A DNA stretch of 64,000 nucleotides from Pseudopithomyces maydicus (taxonomy: Eukaryota; Ascomycota; Dothideomycetes; Pleosporales; Didymosphaeriaceae), in the NCBI GenBank assembly GCA_026873275.1, contig JANTUC010000007.1:620001-684000 (forward strand), given 5' to 3'. How positions within the stretch are numbered: position 1 is the stretch's first letter; the number at the start of each line of letters is the position of its first letter. The notes under the pieces are model-generated. The model saw only the letters and a list, made by a program, of their open reading frames with translations, did no database searches and had not been told where the DNA came from. A program made the position numbers and the translations under genes. Below are positions 1-10,060 of the stretch, one piece after another.

Positions 1-1239
1 GATCGCAAGCTATTAGATCGCGGTGCATTGTTGAGCGCGCCTTGTAGAAGGTCTCTGCACTCCTCGTCGAGGCCCCACCGCGAGTTGCGCCGCTCGCGTT
101 CGCTGATCGGCGTTTCGATCACCCCGGAAGGGATTTCGGAGAGGATGTTCGAGCAATCGGCCGAGACGAGGCTCTGCCATAGTGTTGGCATGAGACGGGA
201 CGGTTTCCGGGATCGGGAAGGCCAGCAGCTTTCCACCCGGGCAAAGCGCTCTTTGGGTATCCGGCTGGCTATTGAAACGCTGCTGCCTGACGGGCTGGCA
301 TGGTTGTCGCTACCATTTCGAAATACATCATGTTCGAATTGGTCGTCTATTGCCATAGGGTGCGATCCGTTGGAGGCCAAGATGTCGTTTTCGAGAGGGA
401 AAAGCCAAGTTTGCAAGGCATCAGCCGGGGTTCGATTCGGGAGTGGATGATTGCTCTGAACCAATTCAAATGCCCATTGGTCCAGGCTGGACACATGGCC
501 CTGGGGGAGAAAGAAAGCATGTCGATTGCGGGGTCAATAGGTGGCGGCATGTTGTCTGGATGGCGGGCTATGAATCGCTCATTATTTGTCGGGAGGCTGA
601 TTGGAGATGGCGATCTCCAAGGGACGTCTGCTGGTGTTTCGAGTTGCTGCGCGGCGTTGAGCAAGGCTTCTAAGCGGCTTTCACTCGGCGAGCGCTGTTG
701 TTGTACGGACGAGTGCCGCACATGCAGGTGTGATGATTGTTGTGAGCCTGACAATCCTTCTCCAGACTGTACGACCTGTTGAGAACTTTTTCTTCTTGAT
801 GGTGATGACAGAATTGGGTCTTGTGGCAGCTGCGGCGTGCGCTCCGATGTGGGACCACCTTCACTCTGCTGCTTGTCACCCGTCACGGTCGCACCCTGCT
901 GTCCCTGCTGATGATTTTGGTTTTGTTGATTCTGTTGGCTATTGCTTAGTCTGTTTAGAGCATTTTGGGCGTGGCCTTTGCAATGGCGAAACAGCACGTC
1001 GCTGTATGTCGTCAGTTGTCCGAACCATACGGATGAAACCTGGTAAATTCACCTGCGTGAAAAGTGCTTTTTGCACGTTGGACATTCGTATGGGCGCTCT
1101 CTTGTATCTAGAAGCCTGGTTAGTCGCGTTAGGTCATTGTAATTGTGATCCGTGGGTGCTAACGCGATCGCTCGTGACGCTTGACATGCTCAAGCTTCGT
1201 GAACTTGCGGTCGCAAAGACTGCATTGCTTCAAGGCCAT
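1..1239 (-). CDS. C2H2 zinc-finger transcription factor, 3' end beyond window edge
   Basis: Putative nuclear regulator. Exons at 1164-1239, 1053-1107 and 1-1001, joined across two GT-AG introns (56 and 51 nt), give two adjacent C2H2 fingers near the N-terminus: CSLC...H-x3-H, the linker HTRERPYEC, then CPTC...RHCKGH. Each finger is C-x2-C-x12-H-x3-H, and both introns lie within the finger region. A Gln/Ser-rich segment follows, then a region ending at the window edge, consistent with fungal C2H2 factors that carry a downstream fungal-specific regulatory domain (not visible here). The start at 1239 is the only Met close upstream of finger 1. The frame breaks at the five-G run 503-507; one extra base there would restore a continuous reading frame to position 1. 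It lies beside the catabolic cluster and transcribes in the same direction as its first enzymes, so it could be the cluster regulator (inference). Confidence 0.72.
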
Positions 1240-2323
1240 AAGGGTTGCGTCAGACAATCTCTGCGGAGAACTGCGATGCTCTCAGTGATCCGGTGTTGTC
1301 GAAAAGGGTCTCGAAGGGTGTATAGATGAGTAAAGTGCCGGGCGACAAGTCTGGAGCGACGGCTCAAGGTTGACGATCTATTGCGGGGAAGTATTACCCA
1401 TGACTCGCTTAGTTGCAATATAAGCCCGGGATGTGCCCTCCCTCGAAATTCATTCTTCATCTACTCGCTGGTTGCATATTATCTGTAGTCTCACTGCTTC
1501 ATTTACAGAGCCTGTCATCTCTGGAAATACAAACCGAGTTGCATCGTTTGAATGAATGAATATCGAAATCTGAGTTTCATCGTTGCACCAGCACGATTCA
1601 TGCAGAATTGAAACCCCTTCTACCCCGAATCCGACCCACCCACCTCCAACGTGCTGGCAAAGCCCACAGCCAGGTGACCGTTACCACGCAATTGACTGGA
1701 AGATGAAAGTTGTCTACCCGTAAACCTTCGTACTCGCATGCATGTGGGGACCCTGGTAAGCCACCTGCATGCACTAGTGGGGCATACAGCTGAACCCTGC
1801 TTGCCCTTCCTCCGATCATGCAGTTCGCAACTACTTCGAGAAGCTTTCCAAGCAATAGGAATGTAACGGATATACCTCATGTGATTCATGGAAAATCTTC
1901 ATCGTAAAGTGCATGCATGCTACACGCGCCTCGCGGTTCCGGATCTGGGTTGCATTAGTTGTCGATCAAGCTTTGGATTTATTAGGTAAAGTGCTGGCAT
2001 TAATACTTGATGATCCTCATAGTGTATATCGAAGGTTGGATAATGGCTTCACTGCATATACGACCCGGTCACGCTGCATCATGCTGGTTTACCCGGTTCT
2101 CGACGACAGTTTCATCATGTTCCGCACGTGCGACATTTGGGAAGCGAATCTGTATGGGCCGAAAAGTGCGCTGGCACGAATCAAATCATGCATCAAATGT
2201 ACAGTTCCCCTCGATGATGACATAGTACAAGCGCTCACTGGTTCTACGCAACCCGCGGGATCTCTGTTCTCGATCCGCACATTGAGACCTGGCTACTAGT
2301 TGATCATTGGATCTGTTGTGCGA
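1240..2323. other. Intergenic region without a supported gene
   Basis: This stretch covers the region upstream of the C2H2 regulator and the region downstream of the mitochondrial carrier gene. Open frames exist on both strands (the longest about 128 codons), but none shows a recognisable domain or a splice-consistent extension. Confidence 0.5.
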
Positions 2324-3431
2324 TCAGACAATATTTCCAAGCATGTCTATAACTGCGGAATAAACGACCAGCAGTACACCGCCTCCGGGCCCAAAACGTA
2401 AGATCTTCGCCACGTAGCCTTTATACAACGCCTTAAGGCCTTCTTCTCTAGCGACGATCCCCAAGCTTGGCCAGGCCCATTCATACTTGCCTCTTACACC
2501 CTCAACCTTTGCAACGCTTTGTATCCGACTCTTGACCACATCAAGCGGAGTGTTGAACGTAGTCCCCACTATGCCTCCCACAAAACCGGCCGCTAGGTCA
2601 TTGACTGTCTTCTGGGCTTTTGGATTGGTAGATTTCGACGGGTCGGGTAATTGTGCTCGTACTTGGAAGATGCAACCGAAGTATCCCGCATTCCACACGA
2701 TGTGTCGCCAAAGAGTAGCTTCGAATCCATTGTATAGCGCGAGAGGACCTTCTTGACGAACCACCTTGGTAAGGCAATCAATTAGGCCGTTGTATCGCGA
2801 CGCGGATGTTTTGTCCTGTAGGCGAATTTTGAGTAGTTCGAAAGGGACTACTACAAGGCTTTCCACTGCACCAGCACTTGCGCCTGTAAGTACGGCGAGT
2901 GGTTGTGTGAGAGCAGGAGCATGGAACAATCGTTGGTAGAAGGGACCGAAAGTATCGTTAGATGAAAATTTGATGGCCCTATGAGTTGCTTAGGATGCCT
3001 CTGTTTCTTTTTTTCGATCGTTTGGCTTGGCGTAACTGACCTCTTGGGGACTTCCATCAATATCGGAGCTGTGATGCCACGGTATAATCTTGTTGCTCCC
3101 TCATTCCTGATAATCTTTCTGAAGCAATCCATTACACCATTGTACCCTTGGCCATCTTTCACCACGCCATGCTGTAGTTGTATCCGTGTCTTTACTACAT
3201 CAAGGGGATACCTTTCTACATTCTTAGTTGTGTGCGCCACATCTTATTTGAAGGCAAAATCTCACATCACCAGTATCTGAATTATATTAGTAAAACGTAA
3301 TCACATTTGCTACTCGACTTCACCTCTGAGATTCCTGCAACAGCCCCAGCAGCGAATTGATATCTAAACGGCAACACATCGGCCTTTCCTACTTTAGGAG
3401 ATTCGCTTTTCCGCTCTATTTTCGAAGCCAT
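2324..3431 (-). CDS. Mitochondrial 2-oxodicarboxylate-type carrier (SLC25 family)
   Basis: Inner-membrane solute carrier. Exons 3324-3431, 3266-3276, 3041-3211 and 2324-2978 join in frame to 314 residues, the usual size for the family. Exon 2 is only 11 nt; it supplies ILV plus two bases of the following Met, and without it the conserved start of repeat 1 (ILVMYPLDVVKTRIQLQ) is lost. Three repeats with the carrier signature Px[D/E]xxK/R are visible: YPLDVVKTR, VPFELLKIR and TPLDVVKSR. The N-terminus (LPFRYQFAAGAVAGISE) resembles yeast Odc1/Odc2, which exchange 2-oxoadipate, 2-oxoglutarate and related dicarboxylates. Its place beside CoA-transferases and a thiolase suggests that it imports the dicarboxylate made by the cluster. 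Family assignment is firm; the substrate is inferred. Confidence 0.9.
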
Positions 3432-4087
3432 ATTTCCTACGCAAAAGTAATGTTGCAAAGCAACATCCAAAGTCCACATGAAAGGACTAGAATTTCCAGC
3501 TCACACATGTGCACGTACATAGCGCCAAAAAGACCACCACTACCCCACCATCCAGCACTTTCACCTTTCGCACGTTTATTGTGGGTATTATGCGTGCATG
3601 TGGCCATGTGCATCCATATTGATGTCCGTTCTACCGGTATATCTGATAGTGGCGGCGCAGCAGGGATTGTACGTTTGGAGCCATGTGGGAGAGTCTTGAT
3701 TCGGATGTGGGACGTCCGGATTCGGATGTGGGGCTAGCGCGATCGCCAGTGAAGGGGTCAACCACGAGATGTGGGGTTTTACACCATGGTTCGCTACTGG
3801 AGATCGAAAGTCTGCGGCGGACAAATTTCGGTGATATCGGTCAAGTCAGGAGATCTACCATGTGAAATGTGTGTGGTGAAAGCTTCTGGAAAAAAAATTT
3901 TATTGAAAAATCGTAGATTTGAAAATCACTACTGCATCCGTTCATGCGGAGCTACGGACGAAATAGTCATGGTTGCCTGACCTTTATTGCTCACGGAATA
4001 TCTAATGATTCTTTTTCTCTATGTCGATGAATTAGATATGATGCTGCGTTGAGTTCTCTGTTTGTCTAGGTCTACGTAATACAGACA
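3432..4087. other. Intergenic region, no gene seen
   Basis: This stretch lies between the carrier start and the end of the class III CoA-transferase (both minus strand). It is partly AT-rich with an A/T run near 3890-3905. It should contain the carrier promoter and the transferase terminator; no specific site is recognisable. Confidence 0.5.
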
Positions 4088-5716
4088 TTAAGCAATCGTC
4101 TTTTGGGCCTTCAGGTCTTGGATATCGTCTTCGTTTAAATCAAGGAGCTCTTTCAGCACCTCATTAGTATGCTCACCCAGCATTGGTGGCGGTGTCCTGA
4201 TCTTCGGTTCTGCTCTTGAATACTTCACTGGGTGATTAACGAGCTTGATCGGGCCGACACTTGGATGATCAACCTCCTCAATCATGTTCCGAGCCAGAAC
4301 TGTACGCATTATCAGCTACTTTCCGATGTACATATAGGACAAGACTTACCGTGCTCATGGTTGATAGTGCCTTGAATATCATTGACAGCCGCATACGGCA
4401 TGCCACTGCCCTCGAAGATGTCCAACCACTCTTTCGTCGATTTTGTCTTCAGCTCGTCTTCAATGATGCGATCGAGTGTATCTCTGTTCTTTACCCGCAG
4501 CGCGTTGGTGACGAATCGTGAGTCCGTCTTCCACTCAGGCTTTCCAATTTTGTCGCAGAGGATACCGTAGAGCTTATCGTTGCAACCGCCCACAGCTATG
4601 TTGGTGTCTTTTGTCTTGTACGCTCGGTACGGCACGACCGATGCTGTCCATTTGTTAGTATTGCACAGAGATGGGCTCTTTCAGTAGATATGACATACCA
4701 TGGGCAGTCCCCCATCTCCCACTGTCCTTCTTCCCACTGATCAGTGCGCTACTAGCGATGTTCGCCAACCCTGCGACCTGGCAATCGCTCAAACTCGCAT
4801 CAATCCATTGGCCTAATCCCGTTTCCTTGCGTGCATATAACGCAGCGAGCACGCCAATCGCTGTATACATGCCAGTAGATATATCTGTGACAGCCACACC
4901 CACCTTGACTGGTGGCCCATCCCGCTCCCCAGTGATGTGCATAAGCCCCATTTCAGCTTCTACCATGACGTCGTATCCAGCGCGGTTGCTGTATGGCCCT
5001 GTTTGACCATATCCGGTGACGGATGCATAGATCAATGACGGGTTCAGCTTGGATATAGTTTTGTAATCAAGCTGATACTTTGCAAGCGAACCGGGGAGAT
5101 AATTCTCCACGAGTACGTCGCATTTCTGCACAAGTGAGTGGAGGATAGAAATTCCGGAAGGGTTGTTGAAGGATAGTCCCAGGCTCTTCTTGTTGCGATT
5201 TACCTTCGAAACTGTTAGAGTGTTGATCTGTCTTGAATGGATGAATTTTGGCTTACAGAGAGATAATATGCGCTTTCGCCAGGGAATTGACGCTCAATTC
5301 CATCAGTGTAGGGTGCATCGGGAGGGCCCCATGACCTTGTGTCGTCGCCTCTTGTGGGATGCTCGACCTTGATGACTTCTGCTCTGGATCCAGATTAGCA
5401 TTTCTCATTTAAAAGAGAATATAGAATCATACCCAAGGTCTGCCAGTATTTGCGTACAATATGGCTGTATCGTGTTACTATCATTGCTGAATCACTCATT
5501 TAAATCCAAGCCAAGACCTACACCTGCAAGCACCCTTGTCATATCTAGCACCCGTATCCCAGCCAATGGCAATTTCTCAATCGTCTGCTTATCCACCGAG
5601 CTCGCTGTCGTATTCCGGCGCTTCCATGTCTTGCAATTGGTCGTCGGAAAACCGCGCGTCGGGGCCCAACCCTGGCCACCAGCCCTAGCAACCCGCGTAC
5701 ACGATCTCGCCAGCAT
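4088..5716 (-). CDS. Class III (CaiB/BaiF) CoA-transferase, SUGCT-like, probably mitochondrial
   Basis: Transfers CoA between carboxylic acids. Exons 5522-5716, 5433-5464, 5257-5383, 4699-5203, 4350-4643 and 4088-4299 join in frame to 454 residues, typical for the eukaryotic SUGCT group (succinate-hydroxymethylglutarate/glutarate CoA-transferase). After a basic, Ser/Ala-rich leader that looks like a mitochondrial presequence come LPLAGIRVLDMTRVLAGPYCTQ, EVIKVEHP, the NRNKKSL motif and YSNRAGYDVM; the Asp here (about residue 196) matches the family's catalytic aspartate. The second exon is short (32 nt). The nearby dicarboxylate carrier fits activation of a C5-C6 dicarboxylic acid inside mitochondria. 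The exact acid is unknown. Confidence 0.88.
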
Positions 5717-5989
5717 AATTTTCAGCGTTCAATGTGCTTTCTATCATGGGCTTGGGGCGGTATGTATATCGAAGAGGCTCTCGAGGTTTGGACTTTTGGC
5801 CCCACATGCTGTATGTGGGGTCGCTATAGCACACTGAAACAGACATTCACGGGTGGGATGGACAGCATATGGCTGAAAAATCGAAAAGTAGATTTAATGC
5901 TAGTGAAGGGATATAGAACATGTTCTTCGTACACGAGATGCTGGCCGTGATTTGATAGATATATGAATCGAGCAAACGAGAAGAACAAC

Positions 5990-7789
5990 TTAGGCTACTT
6001 CCACAGGAATCCCGTTTGTTACATCTTCGTTGCTCAGCGAGTCGTGTCGCACGCCATTCACTTTTGTACCATTGAGGTAGGGTGCCAGTTCTTTTGAGTG
6101 AACACCTTCTGTGTCGCTCACATTGGCGCCGTGTGAAAACCCTCCAATGTAGTAAGGCGCTAAACGCTTCTTCTCTACGATTCTATCCTCCTTGAGGCGT
6201 GCGAGCAGCTCTCTGGCTTTTGAGTTGGCCGAAAAGCGGTCCTACATCTGTCAGAAAACGTTTCACTAAGCAAATTCGAGAAACTCACGGGTAATGCGTC
6301 CCAGACCTTGTAATCAGTGCCCTGGGTACTGATCGTTCCACAGCCTTTCCGAGCGTATTCGGTCCAAAGGAACAGGCGGCTCGACTCAATCATGATGGTC
6401 AGTTGATCTGGATGATGTCAGCTCGTATTCACAGACGATTTTCGATGCCCTAATCACCTGTAAGGATCTTCTCTGGGACATTCTCATGGATTCTCATGCC
6501 ATGCTGATAACCTTCATGGAAGCCACCATGAGGAGTATGGCACCCCTCGAAACTACCTCCGCCAGGAAGGAAGTCATCGCTTCTTCCAAGACCCTGTCCA
6601 TATAGACAGGCAAGGAACTCCGAAGCCGAGTTGCGATGGAAGTAGGGCAGCCTGAAAGTGTTCGTTGCCACGTCCCAGCGTGGTCCAAACCAGAGGAAAT
6701 CAGCCAGCGGTGTTACCGGATCGCGTGATTTTGCCGTAAGCACGCAAAAGATAGACGGATCAGTGTGGTCTATCGAGGTGCTGTTCTGCGAAGAAAACTT
6801 GGTAAGGTCGTACTTGTATGGCACCACGTTCCCATGCCACGCCACAAGGTCGAACGGGCTGTGGTCCTGCTGTATAGCAGATAGCTGGCCATTGGTCTTA
6901 TTGACAATCTGCCAGTCGACATGAAGCTCGTCGTCGATGGCGGCAACAGGATAAAGGAAGTCGCGGGGGTTTGCCAACCCGTGGCCACCAAGAGGGCCAA
7001 GATCAGGGAGCTCCCACATCGAACCCCACACTTCGGTTATATAGCCACGGGCAACTTTCGTGTCGGGTGCTAGGTTCAAGCAGAAACGGATGCCCCTCTG
7101 GATGACGCAGATTTCGCCAGGCTGGAGATAGATCTTGCCCATCTCTGTGACGATGTCGAGACTCCCGAGCTGTGCACAGATGAGGAAATCGCCGTCGGTG
7201 TTGCAAAATGCTCGTTTTTCCATGCTGGAATTGATCATGTACACGTAGAGCGCGAGACCTTCTCTGATATTGGGGTCGCCACTTCCTGCTAGTGTGTGTA
7301 GGCCATCCACGAAATCAATCTTATCCTCTTCCTGAGGAAGGGGAAGGGGTGCCATTCCGCTTGCTCTGCTAGAGTCTCAACTTGGGGGTTGATGGACAAG
7401 AAGCAATTCTGGATATTCGACTTTGTCTTAATGGGAACATAACCCTCTGAATGTATTAGTGTGATGAAACTTGTACATTGCTTGTCTAACATACTATGAG
7501 CAGCCGCTGGCCGGCAGCGGTACATATAAGTGCTGAAGTTGGAATGTCGCGGTGCAGCAAACGCTGAATATGTGATGCCTTCCGTGTACAGGCCAAAGCG
7601 AACCTCCTGCGGGTTGTTCTGCGCTACAGGCAGCGTCCCTGGGATAACCTCCGACTGATGGCGATTACCCCATCCGGCCTGGTATTCGTAGGGGTCGTTT
7701 TCCCTTGTCGGCTTCAACCGCTGAAGGTCAGTAAAGTGAAAAGCCTTCTGAGGATCCGTGACAAGTTGTCGCTCTTTGAAATCAAACAT
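5990..7789 (-). CDS. Homogentisate 1,2-dioxygenase-like ring-cleaving enzyme, frame broken once
   Basis: Non-haem iron ring-opening dioxygenase. Exons 7495-7789, 6458-7446, 6289-6407 and 5990-6241 cover the HGD fold in about 551 residues, against about 445 in human HGD; extensions lie at both ends. The iron ligands are present: His and Glu of HRNSASE (about 369 and 375) and His of HTPHG (about 405), with the same spacing as human His335, Glu341 and His371. The catalytic His of DHTDPS (about 326) is also kept. Directly after the last ligand, the usual HGPD segment is replaced by HGGFHEGY, so the substrate may not be homogentisate. The frame slips in the run at 7340-7343 (one base short); conserved WxPF before it and VDGLHTL after it show that both sides are coding. 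Exon lengths sum to 3n only if one base is added. Confidence 0.85.
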
Positions 7790-8203
7790 GGTAACGCGAT
7801 GTAATGATGTTGATCTGGAGGTACCTTCTCCATCGCGGTAAATCGACTTATATTGGATCAGTCTTCTGGGGCGTAGCGCTAGATCTGCCGTTGCTTACTG
7901 GCGTGGAATCCGCGTGATGTGGGGCGTGGCTCCTGTCTCAGCCATCGCGGGGTTGCTTAACGTTGACTAGTTTGGTGAGGCAAATAAGGTCCGGGAATGG
8001 GGGACATGACTACGTCGGGACTGGGGCATTGTGCGGTGGTTGCGGAGTGTTTTCTATGCGAATTATGTAGGCCGAAGAGTACTGTCGGGAACGCTATATG
8101 TTCTGAGAGCTATGTAGTCAATGGAACAATTCGCCAGAATTCATTAATACATTTTGTAAATGATTTTACTTTATATATGCTGTCGGATACGACGGCAGAT
8201 CGA
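7790..8203. other. Intergenic: dioxygenase promoter / lyase 3' region
   Basis: About 0.4 kb between two minus-strand genes. No coding frame is supported, and no recognisable regulatory site beyond AT-rich tracts near 8130-8180. Confidence 0.45.
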
Positions 8204-9631
8204 CTATATAGACCGGGCAAGGACCTCATCTACCATGAGGCCACACGAGCCCAGGTAGTTCTTCGCGTCGCATAAAGCGCTCAAGTCCTCGTGCGATATC
8301 TTTCCGGTGACTTCGTCACGAGTTTGAAGAGCTTCTAACAAGCTAGTGTCATTCTCGATGCTTTCCTTGCAAGCCTCGTACACAATGTCGTGAGCCTTCT
8401 GGCGGCCCACATGCGGAGCCAGCCCCATCATAACCGCCTCCGCCACAATCAGTCCGCGGGTGGAGTACAGATTGTCAAGCATTGCCTTTGAGTTTACAAC
8501 CAGCCCTGAAAGCGCAAAATCTGCCTGGTTCAGGGCTCCAACGGCAATGACAAAGCTCTCTGGCACAGCAACCCACTCCAAATGCCAAGGTCCAGAGGCG
8601 CGTTCAAAATCTGAGACCATGCCATCCAAGACTAAGCCTGCATTTGAACGTAAGATCTTTGAAGCCGCGAGGATGACTTCGCTCGAAATCGGGTTACGCT
8701 TCTGCGGCATGGTGGAAGAAGCCCCGCGGTGAGGGACAAAGGGCTCGGACACCTCCGATAGCTCATTAGATGACATGATGATGATGTCCAATGCGAGCTT
8801 GCCCAAACTGCCGCCAACAAGTGCAAGGTAGTTTGTGACCTCAGCGACACCATCACGAGCAACGTGCCAGGTGATCGGAGGGTCTGTAAGACCTAGATCT
8901 CGAGCCATTTCCTTTCGGACACGGATGCCATCGTCGCCGGAGCCGAGGGAAGCCAATGAACCGGCTGCACCACCGAATTGGACCATGAGTGTTCGAGATT
9001 TGAGTTGCTCCAGGCGCTCCAAATGTCTCTGAAATCCAGAAAGCCAGATTGCGCACTTGTGACCAAAGGTAATGGGCAGCGCATGCTGTAAGTGGGTGCG
9101 GCCGGCCATTGGAGTGTCTCGGTGCTTTCTTGACAGGGTTTCCAGATTCTTGATGACAGATCGAAGAGTGCGTTCAACTATTTCCAGACCCTGCTTCATC
9201 TGAAGAATGCTCGCCAGATCCATGATATCTTGCGTAGTAGCGCCCCAGTGCACGTAACGGCCGGCTTCGTCTCCGCAAATGGCGGAGAGTTGCCGTACCA
9301 AAGGAAGAATAGGATAGCCAACTATCTCCGTTTCCCGTCTAAGCCTGTCAAAATCCAGCTCCGCTCCTTGAGACTTGGATGTCACGATCTCGCCCACGTG
9401 AGCTGGAATGACATTGCATCGCGACTGAGCCCGCGCCAGGGCCGTTTCGGCATCAACGCAACGATTGAGGTAGGCCTTGTCATCGAAGACTTTGCGGATC
9501 TCGTCTGTGCCAAAGAGGGTTCTGAAGATGGCAGAGTCGATAGCGCTGACGCTGCCCAGCGCTCGACGCTGCTGGAGTGCAGCAACTTTGGGAATAGCCC
9601 GCAAGGCTTGTGTGCGACGAATAAGAAACAT
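8204..9631 (-). CDS. Fumarase/aspartase-superfamily lyase, PcaB-like (3-carboxy-cis,cis-muconate cycloisomerase type)
   Basis: Single-exon gene of 475 residues. Superfamily signatures are clear: HWGATTQD (about 128-135), AGRTHLQHALP (176-186), QFGGAAGSLASLG (218-230) and SSTMPQKRNP (305-314). The QxGGAAG segment and overall layout are closest to bacterial PcaB and its adenylosuccinate-lyase-like relatives. The usual fungal carboxymuconate enzyme is instead an unrelated beta-propeller, so acquisition from bacteria is possible. I chose the Met at 9631 because it begins an arginine-rich leader (MFLIRRTQALRAIPKVAA) that looks like a mitochondrial presequence; an upstream Met at 9715 is in frame but gives a hydrophobic extension. 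It lies downstream of the thiolase gene on the same strand. Reaction inferred from family and neighbours only. Confidence 0.85.
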   Translation of the reverse strand: MFLIRRTQALRAIPKVAALQQRRALGSVSAIDSAIFRTLFGTDEIRKVFDDKAYLNRCVDAETALARAQSRCNVIPAHVGEIVTSKSQGAELDFDRLRRETEIVGYPILPLVRQLSAICGDEAGRYVHWGATTQDIMDLASILQMKQGLEIVERTLRSVIKNLETLSRKHRDTPMAGRTHLQHALPITFGHKCAIWLSGFQRHLERLEQLKSRTLMVQFGGAAGSLASLGSGDDGIRVRKEMARDLGLTDPPITWHVARDGVAEVTNYLALVGGSLGKLALDIIIMSSNELSEVSEPFVPHRGASSTMPQKRNPISSEVILAASKILRSNAGLVLDGMVSDFERASGPWHLEWVAVPESFVIAVGALNQADFALSGLVVNSKAMLDNLYSTRGLIVAEAVMMGLAPHVGRQKAHDIVYEACKESIENDTSLLEALQTRDEVTGKISHEDLSALCDAKNYLGSCGLMVDEVLARSI

Positions 9632-10060
9632 GATTGGATGTTCAATGGTGGGAAAAACGGTGAAAGAAAGAAATGATAGGCATGAGAGAAACGGAAACGC
9701 TAGCACAAGACGCAAAGTGTATCACGACGTGGGACCATGGCCGGTGGAGGATGCGGCGGAGGAGTGTGGGGTTCATTTGGACCCTCGGAGCGATCCTCGA
9801 CTGTGATCAACGCAGTTAGCGTGTGCATGCGGCTCGAATTATCCTAATGTTATGCAAGGCCTATGCATCATGTTACTCCCACATGCTATTCCTGTTTAAT
9901 TCCTGTTTATTGTCATGAGTGGCCTGGCTAGAATATCGCGACAGCAGTGGGATTGCAGGTTGAACACAAGGAATTCACCCAAAAGGATTTTTCTATATAC
10001 GGATATGCTCCCAATGTCGCTCAGAACGTATCACTTTGAAAAAAGAAAACAGGACGAGGT
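9632..10060. other. Intergenic: lyase promoter / thiolase 3' region
   Basis: About 0.43 kb between two minus-strand cluster genes. No gene or distinct motif is recognised. Confidence 0.45.

Noticed and set aside
425..445. GGGTTCGATTC on the plus strand, resembling a tRNA T-loop
   Set aside because: It lies inside the coding frame of the C2H2 gene on the other strand, and no tRNA arms are found upstream.
1913..2299. Open frame of 128 codons on the plus strand
   Set aside because: No domain, no splice support, and composition like the flanking intergenic DNA.
7289..7355. A 50-nt intron ending at the CTCAG near 7333 as the explanation of the dioxygenase frame change
   Set aside because: It would remove the conserved WxPF segment that precedes the domain; a one-base run error explains the data better.
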